The notes under the pieces were generated by a model. That model searched no databases and was not told the origin of the DNA. It saw nothing but the letters and a program-made list of their open reading frames with translations. This document shows, piece by piece, positions 9,154 through 17,664 of a stretch of DNA of 64,000 nucleotides (position 1 is its first letter; each line of letters opens with the position of its first letter). The DNA lies in NCBI RefSeq assembly GCF_036226665.1, contig NZ_CP109007.1:1736001-1800000 (forward strand), read 5' to 3'. The stretch comes from Streptomyces sp. NBC_00691. Its GTDB lineage: Bacteria; Actinomycetota; Actinomycetes; Streptomycetales; Streptomycetaceae. The position numbers and the translations under genes are program-made.

Positions 9154-10107
9154 TCACTCGCCGTCGTACGCGGCGAGCGCGGCGGCCGCCGCGGTTCTGG
9201 CGTTGTCGGCGAGCTCCTGCGGCGCGACGATCCGGCCGTCGCTGCCCAGCCGCAGCGCGAGCCGGCGCAGCGAGGCCGGGTCGGGCGTCCGCAGGGTGAT
9301 CCGCAGCCCGCCGTCGGGCAGTTCCTCGGCGCGGTCATGCGGGTAGTACTCGGCGACCCAGCGCCCGCCGGGACCGACCTCCACGACGACCTCGGGATCG
9401 TCGGCGGAGGGCTGGACCAGTCCCGCGGAGAGGTCGCGCAGTTCCAGCTCGGGCGGTGCGGCGTGCTCGTCGAGGATGCGGATCTCGGCCACGCGGTCGA
9501 GCCGGAAGGTGCGGCGCGCCTCGGAGAGCCGGCACCACGCCTCCATGTAGGTGTGGCCGACGGCGAAGAGCCGGATCGGGTCGACCTCGCGCTCGGTGAG
9601 TTCGTCGCGGGCGGGCGAGTAGTAGCGCACCCAGAGGCGGCGGCGCTCCGAGATCGCGCGGTCGACCTCGGCGAAGACGCCGCCCTCGGACTCGAAGGTC
9701 ACCGAGAGCCGGGAGCTGGCCCCGGCGGCCTCGCCGGCGGCCGCCTCCAGCTTGGCGGTGGCGCGGAGCAGCGCCTCGCGGTCGCTCTCCCGGAGGCCGG
9801 GAAGGGTGGCGACGGCGCGGGCGGCGACCAGGAGGGCGGTCGCCTCGTCGGCGGCGAGCCGCAGCGGCGCGGCGACGTCGTCCGGGTTGTGCCACCAGAT
9901 CCGGTCGCCGTCGGTGTCGATGTCGAGGAGGTCGCCGCCGCGGAAGCTGGTGCCGCACATGGGCAGCACGTCCAGGTCGGAGATCAGCTCGTCCTCGGTG
10001 ATCCCGAAGGCCCGGGCGACATCGGCGACGTGGGCGCCGGGGCGCTCACGGAGGTAGGTGACGAGCGAGAGCATCCGCCTCGTCTGGTCGATCGCGTTGG
10101 CAGCCAT
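9154..10107 (-). CDS. pafC: WYL-domain transcriptional regulator PafC
   Basis: The 317-residue product opens with a DeoR-like winged helix (DQTRRMLSLVTYLRE, then VADVARAFGITEDEL) and continues into a WYL domain with the RRLWVRYYSPARDE strand and a C-terminal WCX extension. In mycobacteria PafB and PafC form a heterodimer that activates the RecA/LexA-independent DNA-damage response. Here pafB lies 16 bp upstream and surely shares its transcript. The start at ATG 10107 is supported by a GAGGGGAAG run; longer forms read into pafB. It binds DNA; the ligand of the WYL domain is not evident from sequence. Confidence 0.92.
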   Translation of the reverse strand: MAANAIDQTRRMLSLVTYLRERPGAHVADVARAFGITEDELISDLDVLPMCGTSFRGGDLLDIDTDGDRIWWHNPDDVAAPLRLAADEATALLVAARAVATLPGLRESDREALLRATAKLEAAAGEAAGASSRLSVTFESEGGVFAEVDRAISERRRLWVRYYSPARDELTEREVDPIRLFAVGHTYMEAWCRLSEARRTFRLDRVAEIRILDEHAAPPELELRDLSAGLVQPSADDPEVVVEVGPGGRWVAEYYPHDRAEELPDGGLRITLRTPDPASLRRLALRLGSDGRIVAPQELADNARTAAAAALAAYDGE

Positions 10108-10123
10108 GCGGTACGTCTTCCCC

Positions 10124-11080
10124 TCAGCCCTTGGCGACGGCGCGCAGCCGGTCCACCACGTCGGCCCGCAGATCGGCCGGTTCCAGTACGACGACATCGG
10201 GGCCGAACTCGACGAGCCAGGCATCGAGGCCGTGCCCGTACGGGATCTCCAGCTCGTCCCAGCCGTCGGCGCCCTCGGTCACGGACTGGGCGCGGGCGCG
10301 CAGCGGGTAGCCGCAGCCGGTGCGCAGCCGGATCCGGGCGGAGCGGGTGGCGGTCTCGCCGGCCCAGCTCTCCACGGTCTCGCGGACGGTGACGACGTCC
10401 GGCACGGGCGCGGTGAAGGCGCCGGCCCGCGAGCGGACCTTGCCGGTGATGCGCGAGAGGCGGAAGACGCGTTCGGCGCCGCGGTCGCGGTCCCAGCCGG
10501 CCAGGTACCAGTGGCCGCGCCAGCATTCGAGGGTCCAGGGTTCGACCTGGCGGGCCTCGGGGCGGGCCGCGTTGGCCTTGCGGTAGTCGAAGGAGACGGG
10601 GCGGCGGTCGCGGCAGGCCAGCATGAGCGGTTCGAAGGCGGTCTCGTGGACGGGGATCCGCGGTTCGAGGGCGCTGGGCTGGGTGTCGTACGAGTCCTCC
10701 GCCTCGGGCATGCCGGCGGCGCGGAGCTTCTGCAGGGCGCCGCTGGCGGCCCCGGCGAGGCGGGCCTGCTGCCAGACCTTGGCGGCGAGGCCGAGTGCGG
10801 CCGCCTCCTCGGCGTCCAGGGTGATGGGCGGCAGCCGGTTGGAGTCGCGGCGGGCGAGGTAGCCGGTCTCGCCCTCCAGGTTCTCGACGGTCTCGATGAC
10901 GAGGCCGAGTTCGCGGAGGTCGTCCTTGTCGCGCTCGAACATGCGGTTGAAGGCGTCGTCGCCGCTCGCTTCGAGGTAGGCCTCGATGGAGCCGCGGAGC
11001 TCCCGCTTGCTCAGCGGTCGGCGTGTCCCGAGCAGGCACAGCGCGAGATTCATCAGCCGCTCGGACTTGGCAATCGCCAT
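10124..11080 (-). CDS. pafB: WYL-domain transcriptional regulator PafB
   Basis: A 318-residue protein with an N-terminal helix-turn-helix (SERLMNLALCLLGTRRPLSK...), a middle WYL domain marked by RRPVSFDYRKA and LECWRGHWYLAGWD, and a C-terminal WCX part. It is the partner of PafC, encoded directly after it. The name derives from linkage to pafA (proteasome accessory factor), but the known role in mycobacteria is activation of DNA-repair genes. Translation starts at ATG 11080; the upstream in-frame residues read through a low-complexity region and are not conserved-looking. It is the first gene of the block that runs to helY. Confidence 0.92.
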   Translation of the reverse strand: MAIAKSERLMNLALCLLGTRRPLSKRELRGSIEAYLEASGDDAFNRMFERDKDDLRELGLVIETVENLEGETGYLARRDSNRLPPITLDAEEAAALGLAAKVWQQARLAGAASGALQKLRAAGMPEAEDSYDTQPSALEPRIPVHETAFEPLMLACRDRRPVSFDYRKANAARPEARQVEPWTLECWRGHWYLAGWDRDRGAERVFRLSRITGKVRSRAGAFTAPVPDVVTVRETVESWAGETATRSARIRLRTGCGYPLRARAQSVTEGADGWDELEIPYGHGLDAWLVEFGPDVVVLEPADLRADVVDRLRAVAKG

Positions 11081-11420
11081 CGACGCCCCGCACCCCTTCG
11101 CCGGTTCCACTTCTCGGACGTCCGACCGTACCGCCCCGGGGTGTCGGGACCAAAGCGGGGACCGCATGGGGGACGAACGCGGGAACCCGCGTGGGGACGG
11201 AAAGGGAGACCGGAGCGGGAACGCACGTCGGGACGGGGACCGGGGCGGTGACCGGGACCGGGCGGCGGCTGGGGCCGGATGGTGGCCGGGACAGGACGGT
11301 GGCCGGGACCGGGGCCAGGGCAGGAATCGGGGCCAGGGCTGCGGCCGGGCGTACGCCGAGGGCCCCCGCCGGTGATGGCGGGGGCCCTCTGAGCGACCGG
11401 AACCGGTCGGGGTGCGCGGG
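11081..11420. other. 340-bp intergenic region, pafB promoter side and FKBP terminator
   Basis: No convincing gene lies here. From about 11150 to 11340 the sequence is an irregular run of GGGACnGGG and GGGnCC units (low-complexity, G-rich on the + strand), which could form G-quadruplex-like structures or be a decayed minisatellite. It must also contain the pafB promoter, which I cannot place. A terminator hairpin at 11358-11389 serves the FKBP gene. Confidence 0.5.
11358..11389 (-). terminator. hairpin terminator after FKBP gene
   Basis: A perfect 13-bp stem, GAGGGCCCCCGCC with loop GGTGAT and its complement, sits 31 bp past the stop of the small FKBP gene. It has no U-tract. Confidence 0.75.
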
Positions 11421-11801
11421 TCAGCGCTTGGTGACGCCCACGAGGTCGCAGACGAAGATCAGCGTCTCGCCCGGGGCGATCTTGCCGCCGGCGCCGCGGT
11501 CGCCGTAGGCGAGGTGCGCGGGGATGACCAGCTGGCGGCGGCCGCCGACCTTCATGCCCTGGACGCCCTGGTCCCAGCCCTGGATGACCTGGCCGGCACC
11601 GAGGTTGAAGTCGAGCGGGGCGCCGCGGTTCCAGGAGGCGTCGAACTCCTCGCCGGAGTCGAAGGACACACCGACGTAGTGGACCTTCACGAAGTCACCG
11701 GCCTCGGCGAGGTCGCCGTCGCCCTCCCAGATGTCCTTGATCTCCAGGTCCTTCGGCGGCTCGCCACCCGGGAAGTCGATCTCGGGCTTCTCGATGCTCA
11801 C
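11421..11801 (-). CDS. FKBP-type peptidyl-prolyl cis-trans isomerase (cytoplasmic)
   Basis: The 126-residue single-domain FKBP contains VKVHYVGVSFDSGEEFDAS and GQVIQGWDQGVQGMKVGGRRQL, the strands and loop that build the FK506/proline pocket (Asp of FDAS, the buried Trp of GWDQG). It lacks a signal peptide, so it acts in the cytoplasm and accelerates prolyl isomerisation in folding proteins. GTG 11801 is the preferred start because GAGGAG lies seven bases upstream; an ATG at 11816 would include that Shine-Dalgarno sequence in the gene. It follows the exported two-domain FKBP by 41 bp, so the two form a pair. Confidence 0.93.
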   Translation of the reverse strand: MSIEKPEIDFPGGEPPKDLEIKDIWEGDGDLAEAGDFVKVHYVGVSFDSGEEFDASWNRGAPLDFNLGAGQVIQGWDQGVQGMKVGGRRQLVIPAHLAYGDRGAGGKIAPGETLIFVCDLVGVTKR

Positions 11802-11842
11802 TGAACTGCTCCTCATACTGATGAACTGCGATCGGGACAGTC

Positions 11843-12784
11843 TTACACCTTCGTCAGGATGTCCACGGCGAACACCAGCGTGGAGTTCTTCGGAATGCCC
11901 TGCTGCTCCTTGTCGCCGAACGCCTCGGCCGGCGGGGCGACGATGAGGACGCGGCTGCCGACCGTCTTGCCGACCAGGCCGTCCTTGAGGCCCTTCAGCG
12001 TGAGCTGCGACAGCGGGAAGTTCGCGGGCTTGCCCGAGGTGTACGTCGAGTCGAAGACCTTGCCGTCCTTCCACAGGGCGGCGACGTAGTTCACGACGAC
12101 CGTGTCGGTAGCCGTCACCTTCTCGCCCTTGGCCTCGAGCACGTAGTTCGAGACGAGCTTGGTCGGCGGGTCGACCTTGGGGACGGTCAGCGAGGGGGCC
12201 TTGCCGTCGGTGTTCGTGCCGACCTTCGGGAGGTCCTTGTTGTCCTGGGCGACCGGGGTGCCGGTGGCGGACTTGGGGATCGTGACGGACTTCAGGATGT
12301 CCACGACGAAGACGAGGGTGGCGTTCGGCTTGATGCTCGGCGGCGAACCCTTCTCGCCGTAGCCGAGCTCCGGCGGGATGCCGATCTCGAGGCGGCTGCC
12401 GACCTTCTGTCCTTCGAGGGCCTGCTCCCAGCCCTTGATGACCTGGCCCTCGCCGAGCGTCACGCTGAAGGGCTCGCCGCGGTCGAAGCTGTTGTCGAAG
12501 GGGGTGGTGGAGTCCCAGGCCTGACCCAGGTAGTTCACCGAGAGCGCGTCGCCCTTCTTCGTCACCGCGCCCTTGCCCTCGCTGATGACGTTGACCTTGA
12601 GTTCCTTGGGCGGGTCGCCCTCGCCCTTGGCGAGGGTCGGCTTCTCGCCGAACTTGGCCCCCGCGGTGATGGCGGGCAGCCCGTTCGTCATCGAAGCGGA
12701 ATCGGAGCCCTTGTCGTCGCTGCCGCACGCCGCTGTGGAGAGCAGCAGCAGCGGGACGACGAGAAGGCCGGCAAGTCGGCGCAC
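11843..12784 (-). CDS. FKBP-type prolyl isomerase lipoprotein, two domains
   Basis: The 313-residue product starts with a lipoprotein signal (basic VRRLAG, hydrophobic run, lipobox STAAC), so it is expected to be tethered outside the membrane. Two FKBP domains follow: one with SVNYLGQAWDS and GQVIKGWEQALEGQKVGSRL, and a second, more divergent one with VVNYVAALWKDGKVFDSTY and LKGLKDGLVGKTVGSRV, where the WD/E pocket is altered, so activity may rest on the first. GTG 12784 has GAGGA four bases upstream. It probably assists folding of exported proteins. It lies between pafA and the cytoplasmic FKBP on the same strand. Confidence 0.9.
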   Translation of the reverse strand: MRRLAGLLVVPLLLLSTAACGSDDKGSDSASMTNGLPAITAGAKFGEKPTLAKGEGDPPKELKVNVISEGKGAVTKKGDALSVNYLGQAWDSTTPFDNSFDRGEPFSVTLGEGQVIKGWEQALEGQKVGSRLEIGIPPELGYGEKGSPPSIKPNATLVFVVDILKSVTIPKSATGTPVAQDNKDLPKVGTNTDGKAPSLTVPKVDPPTKLVSNYVLEAKGEKVTATDTVVVNYVAALWKDGKVFDSTYTSGKPANFPLSQLTLKGLKDGLVGKTVGSRVLIVAPPAEAFGDKEQQGIPKNSTLVFAVDILTKV

Positions 12785-12852
12785 GTGTTCCTCAGATCTC
12801 AGACGGCACAGTAGTTGTCCCGACACTCTAGGGGACCCTCCTGTCACGTCGA

Positions 12853-12881
12853 GGGCCCCGCACGCCAAACGTGCGGGGCCC
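12853..12881 (-). terminator. hairpin terminator after pafA
   Basis: A 12-bp perfect stem GGGCCCCGCACG with loop CCAAA and its complement, 21 bp past the pafA stop, separates pafA from the FKBP genes. Confidence 0.75.
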
Positions 12882-12901
12882 ACATCGCCGAGAGGACCGG
12901 C

Positions 12902-14263
12902 CTACATTCCGGCGATCAGCTTTTCGACGCGGTCGTCCACGGAGCGGAACGGGTCCTTGCACAACACGGTGCGCTGTGCCTGGTCGTTCAGCTTGAGGTG
13001 GACCCAGTCGACGGTGAAGTCCCGTCGCTGCTCCTGGGCGCGGCGGATGAAGTCGCCGCGGAGCCGGGCCCGAGTGGTCTGCGGGGGCACCGACTTGCCC
13101 TCGAAGATCTTCATGTCGTTGCAGATCCGGGCGGCCTGGCCGTTCTTCTGCAGCAGGTAGTAGAGGCCACGACGGCGGTGGATGTCGTGGTAGGCGAGGT
13201 CTATCTGCGCGACCCTCGGGTTCGACATGGTCATGTTGTGCTTGGCCCGGTAGCGCTCGATGAGCCGGTGCTTCATGACCCAGTCGATCTCGGTCTCGAT
13301 CCGGTCGAGCTGCTCGCTCTCGATCGCGTCGAGAGTGCGGCCCCACAGTTCCAGGACCTGGGCGACGGTGCCGGACCGGATGCCGCGGCGGTCGACGAAG
13401 TCGACGGCCTTCTCGTAGTACTCGCGCTGGACCTCCAGGGCGGAGGCCTCGCGGCCGCTGGCGAGCCGGACCTTGCGCTGTCCGGTGGTGTCGTGGCTGA
13501 CCTCGCGGATGGCCCGGATCGGGTTCTCCAGGGTGAGGTCCCGCATCACCGTGCCGGCCTCGATCATGCGGAGCACCAGGTCGGTGGCGCCGACCTTGAG
13601 GAGCATGGTGGTCTCGGACATGTTCGAGTCGCCGACGATGACGTGGAGCCGGCGGTAGCGCTCGGCGTCCGCGTGCGGCTCGTCACGGGTGTTGATGATG
13701 GGACGTGAGCGGGTGGTGGCGGAGCTGACGCCCTCCCAGATGTGCTCGGCCCGCTGGGAGACGCAGAACACCGCTCCGCGCGGGGTCTGGAGGACCTTTC
13801 CCGCGCCGCAGATGAGCTGTCGGGTGACCAGGAACGGAATGAGGATGTCCGCGAGCCGGGAGAACTCTCCGTGGCGGGCGACGAGATAGTTCTCGTGGCA
13901 GCCGTAGGAGTTTCCGGCCGAGTCGGTGTTGTTCTTGAAGAGGTAGACGTCGCCGGCGATTCCCTCCTCGTGCAGGCGGCGTTCGGCGTCGACGAGCAGG
14001 CCCTCGAGAATGCGCTCACCGGCCTTGTCGTGGGTGACCAGTTCGGTCAGGTCGTCGCATTCCGGTGTGGCGTATTCCGGATGCGATCCCACGTCCAGGT
14101 ACAGGCGGGCGCCGTTCCGCAGGAAGACATTGCTGCTGCGGCCCCATGACACGACACGGCGGAAGAGGTAGCGCGCCACTTCGTCAGGAGACAGTCGGCG
14201 CTGTCCCCTGAACGTGCACGTGACGCCGTACTCGTTCTCCAGCCCGAAAATGCGGCGGTCCAT
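12902..14263 (-). CDS. pafA: Pup--protein ligase PafA
   Basis: This 453-residue enzyme is the sole Pup ligase of the pupylation system. It uses ATP to activate the C-terminal glutamate of Pup and joins it to lysines of target proteins in the cytoplasm. The N-terminus [14 protein letters not shown] carries the Mg-ATP glutamates of the carboxylate-amine ligase (glutamine synthetase-like) fold; [17 protein letters not shown] and [19 protein letters not shown] are the other conserved active-site blocks. It lacks the Dop-loop found in the paralogue at 19037. No ribosome-binding site precedes ATG 14263, but a -10-like hexamer lies 6 nt upstream, so the mRNA is probably leaderless. Confidence 0.96.
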   Translation of the reverse strand: MDRRIFGLENEYGVTCTFRGQRRLSPDEVARYLFRRVVSWGRSSNVFLRNGARLYLDVGSHPEYATPECDDLTELVTHDKAGERILEGLLVDAERRLHEEGIAGDVYLFKNNTDSAGNSYGCHENYLVARHGEFSRLADILIPFLVTRQLICGAGKVLQTPRGAVFCVSQRAEHIWEGVSSATTRSRPIINTRDEPHADAERYRRLHVIVGDSNMSETTMLLKVGATDLVLRMIEAGTVMRDLTLENPIRAIREVSHDTTGQRKVRLASGREASALEVQREYYEKAVDFVDRRGIRSGTVAQVLELWGRTLDAIESEQLDRIETEIDWVMKHRLIERYRAKHNMTMSNPRVAQIDLAYHDIHRRRGLYYLLQKNGQAARICNDMKIFEGKSVPPQTTRARLRGDFIRRAQEQRRDFTVDWVHLKLNDQAQRTVLCKDPFRSVDDRVEKLIAGM

Positions 14264-14269
14264 GTCTGA

Positions 14270-14297
14270 ACATTACGCCTGACGGCCTGTGCTGAAA
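14270..14297 (-). promoter_or_regulatory. candidate pafA promoter giving a leaderless mRNA
   Basis: On the minus strand TTTCAG and TAATGT are separated by 16 bp, and TAATGT ends 6 bp before the pafA ATG. A transcript from it would begin at or next to the A of the start codon, in keeping with the absence of a Shine-Dalgarno sequence. Confidence 0.5.
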
Positions 14298-14332
14298 CCG
14301 GGTTGGACGTTCCCGTTTCGATCATTTTCCGA

Positions 14333-15634
14333 TCAGTGCGTGTTCTTTTCCGTGTGTACGGAGGTGGGGGCGCCCGCACCGACGGCGTGTCGCGGCTCCG
14401 CGCCGGGGGTTTCGGGGGCCGCGGGCGGCTGTTCGGTGGCCACCGGGACGTGGAGGGCACGGCCGGTGGCGAGCAGGACGAGGAGGGCGATCAGGCCGCC
14501 CGCCCCGGCGACGGCGAATCCGGCGACGGTCCCGGAGAGTTCGATGGCGGGGCCCGCCGCGGCGGAGCCCAGGGCCGAGCCGACGCCGAAGGTGGTGACG
14601 AGCCAGGAGAAGGCCTCGGTGACCGTGCCGCGCGGCGCGTGGCGGTCCACGACGATGAAGGCGCAGGCGAGGACGGGCGCCAGGAAGACGCCCGCCAGGG
14701 CCGCCAGGGCGGTCATGGCGACGGGGCCGGGGGTGAGCACCAGCGGCAGGTAGCAGACGGCGAGGAGCAGCACGAGGACGCGGAGCCGCCGTTCGGGGGC
14801 TCCGGACCACGGGCGGGCTCCGTAGGTGACGCCGCCGATGAGCGCGCCGAGGCCGAGCGCGGCCATGAGCCAGCCGTAGACGGACGGGGTGCCGCGGTCG
14901 TCGGCGTAGGCGACGGCGGCGACGGTGATGGAGCCGAGGGCGAGGCCGACGAAGAAGAACGACCCGAGGAGGGCGAGGAGGCCCCGGGAGCGCAGGGCGC
15001 CCAGCCAGTGGGCCTCGCGGGGCGCGGAGCGCCAGGTGCGGGAGGGCTCGGAGAGGACGACGGCGAGGGCGCCGAGGACGCCGAGGAGGTTGATGACCAG
15101 GAGGGCGGCGGCGGGCGACCACAGGGAGACCAGGAGGGTCAGCAGCAGGGGGCCGACGGTGAACATGACCTCCTGGGCGACCGCGTCCATGGCGTACGCG
15201 CGGTGGACCCGGTCCTCGCGGCCGAGGACGCTCGGCCACAGGGCCCGCAGTCCGCCCTCGAGGGGCGGGGTGAAGAGTCCGGCGAGGACGACGGCCGCGT
15301 AGGCGAGGCCGAGGTGGCCGATGCCGGTGAGGGCGAGGAGGGCCATGCCGAGGGCGGAGAGGACGGCGGCGGGCAGCTGGACCCGGGGCTGGCCCTTGAG
15401 GTCGACGGCCCGGCCGAGGAGGGGCTGGCCGACGGCGGTGGCGACGCCGTAGGCGGCGATGAGGCCGCCGGCCAGGGTGTAGCTGCCGCCCTGGTCGCGG
15501 ACGAAGAGGGTGAGGGCGATGGGGCCGACGCCGTTGGGGAGGCGCCCCACGAGGGTGCCGGCGAGCAGCCGGGCCGCGTGCGGCGCCAGGAGTATGTCGA
15601 GATAGCCGCCTCGTGCCGGGGCCTCGGTGGCCAT
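14333..15634 (-). CDS. MFS transporter
   Basis: The 433-residue protein has about twelve hydrophobic helices and the major-facilitator loop GRAVDLKGQPR (motif A-like) between helices 2 and 3, so it is a proton-coupled transporter in the cell membrane; by length and Gly/Ala-rich helices it resembles drug or sugar efflux members. ATG 15634 is supported by GAGGGGAG. The gene is divergent from the LacI-type regulator, and the shared 145-bp promoter region holds an inverted repeat, so control by that regulator is likely. The pair interrupts the pafA-prcA stretch and is unrelated to proteolysis. The substrate is unknown. Confidence 0.88.
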   Translation of the reverse strand: MATEAPARGGYLDILLAPHAARLLAGTLVGRLPNGVGPIALTLFVRDQGGSYTLAGGLIAAYGVATAVGQPLLGRAVDLKGQPRVQLPAAVLSALGMALLALTGIGHLGLAYAAVVLAGLFTPPLEGGLRALWPSVLGREDRVHRAYAMDAVAQEVMFTVGPLLLTLLVSLWSPAAALLVINLLGVLGALAVVLSEPSRTWRSAPREAHWLGALRSRGLLALLGSFFFVGLALGSITVAAVAYADDRGTPSVYGWLMAALGLGALIGGVTYGARPWSGAPERRLRVLVLLLAVCYLPLVLTPGPVAMTALAALAGVFLAPVLACAFIVVDRHAPRGTVTEAFSWLVTTFGVGSALGSAAAGPAIELSGTVAGFAVAGAGGLIALLVLLATGRALHVPVATEQPPAAPETPGAEPRHAVGAGAPTSVHTEKNTH

Positions 15635-15669
15635 GTGGTCTCCCCTCGCCTCGGACCGCGCCGAGGTTT

Positions 15670-15696
15670 TACGTATAACTTCCGTCGTCATACGTA
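15670..15696. promoter_or_regulatory. inverted repeat in the MFS/LacI divergent promoter
   Basis: TACGTAT and ATACGTA form a perfect 7-bp inverted repeat with a 13-bp spacer. It lies 36 bp upstream of the MFS start and 83 bp upstream of the regulator start. An operator for the LacI-type protein, or for another dimeric regulator, is the simplest reading. Confidence 0.55.
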
Positions 15697-15779
15697 CCAT
15701 GTCGGCAGTGCGCGGGTCCACCCCGCGACCGGGCCGCGGCCGACCCCGCGCTCCCGGACCGTCCGACGCGGAGGCTTGT

Positions 15780-16799
15780 GTGCAGACCCCGGAGCCGCTC
15801 GGCGGCACCCGCCCCACCAGCCGGGACGTCGCCCGGAGCGCGGGCGTCTCGCAGGCCACCGTCTCCCTCGTGCTCGGCGACAAGTGGCGCGGCCGGGTGT
15901 CCGAGCCCACGGCGGAGGCCGTGCGCGAGGCCGCCCGGGCCCTCGGCTACCGGCCCAATCTGGCCGCCCGCAACCTGCGGCTGGGCCGTACCCGCACCGC
16001 CATGCTCGTCGTCCCGGCGCTCACCAACGAGTTCTTCGCGCACGTCTACACGGGGGCGGCGGCCGCGGCGTCCCGGCACGGCTTCGGCGTGGTCCTCTAC
16101 CCCTCCCCCGACGGCCTGGGGCCGGCGCGGGACCCCTTCGCCTCGGCGCAGGCCGCCCTCGACGGCGTGATCGCCTCCTCGATGGCGACCGGCGCCCTGG
16201 AGGCCTTCCGGGGCTCCGACCTGCCCCTCGTGATGCTCGACAGCGACCCGGCCGACGCCGGGGCCGCGGCCCATGTGAACCTCGACGTCGCCGACGGCAT
16301 GCGCCGGGTGACCGGCCACCTGCTCGGCCTCGGCCACCGGCGCTTCCTGCACCTGGCCTCCGCGGCCCCGTCCTGGACCTTCGACGTGCGGGCCGCCGCC
16401 CTCGCCCACGCCCTGCGCGGCACGGAGGTGCGCACCGTGCGGTCGGCGCTGAACGTCGCGGACGCCTGGGAGGCCGCGGGCCGGGCCCTCGCCTCCCCCG
16501 GGCCCCTGCCCACGGCGGTGATCTGCGACGACGACATCCTCGCGGTCGGCGTCTGCAAGGCCGCGCGCCGGCTGGGGCTGCGGGTCCCGGAGGACCTGTC
16601 GGTCACCGGCTTCGACGACATGGCCCTCGCGACGGTCGTCGAGCCGGAGCTCACCACCGTGCGGCTGCCCGCCGAAGAGTTCGGCCGGCGGGGCATGGAG
16701 GCGCTCCTCGCGGTCCTCGCGGGCGAGCGGCCACGGCCGGACACCCTGCCCGTCTCCCTGGTCCCCCGGGGCTCCTCGGGGCCCGCACCGGCCTCCTGA
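15780..16799 (+). CDS. LacI-family transcriptional regulator
   Basis: The 339-residue product has a LacI helix-turn-helix at the N-terminus (TSRDVARSAGVSQATVSLVLG, near 15-35) with the hinge-helix region GYRPNLAARNLR, followed by a periplasmic-binding-protein-like sensor domain ending in SVTGFDDMALATVVEPELTTV, typical of the family. It should bind a sugar-like ligand and control the divergent MFS gene and itself. I prefer GTG 15780 because GGAGG lies five bases upstream; an in-frame ATG at 15699 would add 27 residues rich in Arg, Pro and Gly and would place the inverted repeat directly before the start. The effector is unknown. Confidence 0.9.
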   Translation: MQTPEPLGGTRPTSRDVARSAGVSQATVSLVLGDKWRGRVSEPTAEAVREAARALGYRPNLAARNLRLGRTRTAMLVVPALTNEFFAHVYTGAAAAASRHGFGVVLYPSPDGLGPARDPFASAQAALDGVIASSMATGALEAFRGSDLPLVMLDSDPADAGAAAHVNLDVADGMRRVTGHLLGLGHRRFLHLASAAPSWTFDVRAAALAHALRGTEVRTVRSALNVADAWEAAGRALASPGPLPTAVICDDDILAVGVCKAARRLGLRVPEDLSVTGFDDMALATVVEPELTTVRLPAEEFGRRGMEALLAVLAGERPRPDTLPVSLVPRGSSGPAPAS

Positions 16800-16810
16800 G
16801 AGCGGACACG

Positions 16811-16855
16811 CCGGAGGGGCCCCGACCGCGCTGACGCGGGCCGGGGCCCCTCCGG
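16811..16855. terminator. bidirectional terminator between LacI regulator and prcA
   Basis: A 14-bp perfect stem, CCGGAGGGGCCCCG and its complement, with a 17-nt loop lies in the 66-bp gap between two convergent genes. It can stop transcription from both sides. Confidence 0.8.
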
Positions 16856-16865
16856 GCCGTTGCGA

Positions 16866-17618
16866 CTACTCCTCCGGAGCCTCGTCCGAGGGCTCGTCCG
16901 TCTTCGTGACCGCCGCGTCGTCCGCCTCCAGGAGGCGGGACAGCTGACGGCCGACGATCCGCTTGAACTTGCGCTGCTGCGGCCGTGTACGGTCCAGGAC
17001 CGCCACCTCCAGGCGTTCCGCGGGGATCTCCCGCTCGCTGCCGTTGGTGTCACGCGAGAGCGCCTGCACGGCCAGCCTCAGGGCCTCGGCGAGGGACATG
17101 CCGTCCCGGTGCCGCTGGTCCAGGAAGGAGCCGATCTGCTCGGCGTTGCCGCCGACCGCGACCGAGCCGTGCTCGTCGACGATCGAGCCGTCGTGCGGCA
17201 GCCGGTAGATCTGGTCGCCCGACGGCTCGGTGCCGACCTCGGCGACGACCAGCTCCACCTCGTACGGCTTCTCCCCCGCGCTGGAGAAGATCGTGCCCAG
17301 GGTCTGGGCGTAGACGTTGGCCAGGCCGCGCGCGGTGACGTCGTCCCGGTCGTAGGTGTAGCCCCGCAGGTCGGCGTAGCGGACACCGCCGATGCGGAGG
17401 TTCTCGTACTCGTTGTACTTGCCGGCGGCCGCGAAGCCGATCCGGTCGTAGATCTCGCTGAACTTGTGCAGCGCGCGGGACGGGTTCTCACCGACGAAGA
17501 CGATCCCGTCGGTGTACTGGAGGACGACAAGGCTGCGGCCTCGGGCGATGCCCTTGCGGGCGTACTCCGCCCGGTCGGCCATGGCCTGCTGGGGTGAGAC
17601 GTAGAACGGAGTGGACAC
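16866..17618 (-). CDS. prcA: 20S proteasome alpha subunit
   Basis: The 250-residue alpha-type subunit forms the outer gating rings of the 20S core particle, which degrades pupylated proteins delivered by ARC. It starts with [26 protein letters not shown], which contains the N-terminal gate and helix H0 of actinobacterial PrcA, and lacks a catalytic Thr1. The C-terminal 25 residues are acidic and probably disordered. The start is GTG 17618. prcB lies 46 bp upstream in the same orientation, and the two are translated from one message. The convergent terminator at 16811 closes the operon. Confidence 0.96.
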   Translation of the reverse strand: MSTPFYVSPQQAMADRAEYARKGIARGRSLVVLQYTDGIVFVGENPSRALHKFSEIYDRIGFAAAGKYNEYENLRIGGVRYADLRGYTYDRDDVTARGLANVYAQTLGTIFSSAGEKPYEVELVVAEVGTEPSGDQIYRLPHDGSIVDEHGSVAVGGNAEQIGSFLDQRHRDGMSLAEALRLAVQALSRDTNGSEREIPAERLEVAVLDRTRPQQRKFKRIVGRQLSRLLEADDAAVTKTDEPSDEAPEE

Positions 17619-17664
17619 CGGCGGTCCGTCCCTTTCTTCTGGGCTTCAGTCGGGCGACGAGTGG

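Noticed and set aside
15627..15779. An N-terminal extension of the LacI-type regulator
   Set aside because: The frame is open back to 15627, but the codons overlap the MFS start and operator, and a GGAGG-GTG start at 15780 fits the normal length of the family.
14333..16799. The MFS/LacI pair as a recent mobile insertion in the proteasome cluster
   Set aside because: No transposase, direct repeats or att-like sequence flank it and its base composition matches the surroundings; I recall a similar pair in other streptomycetes.
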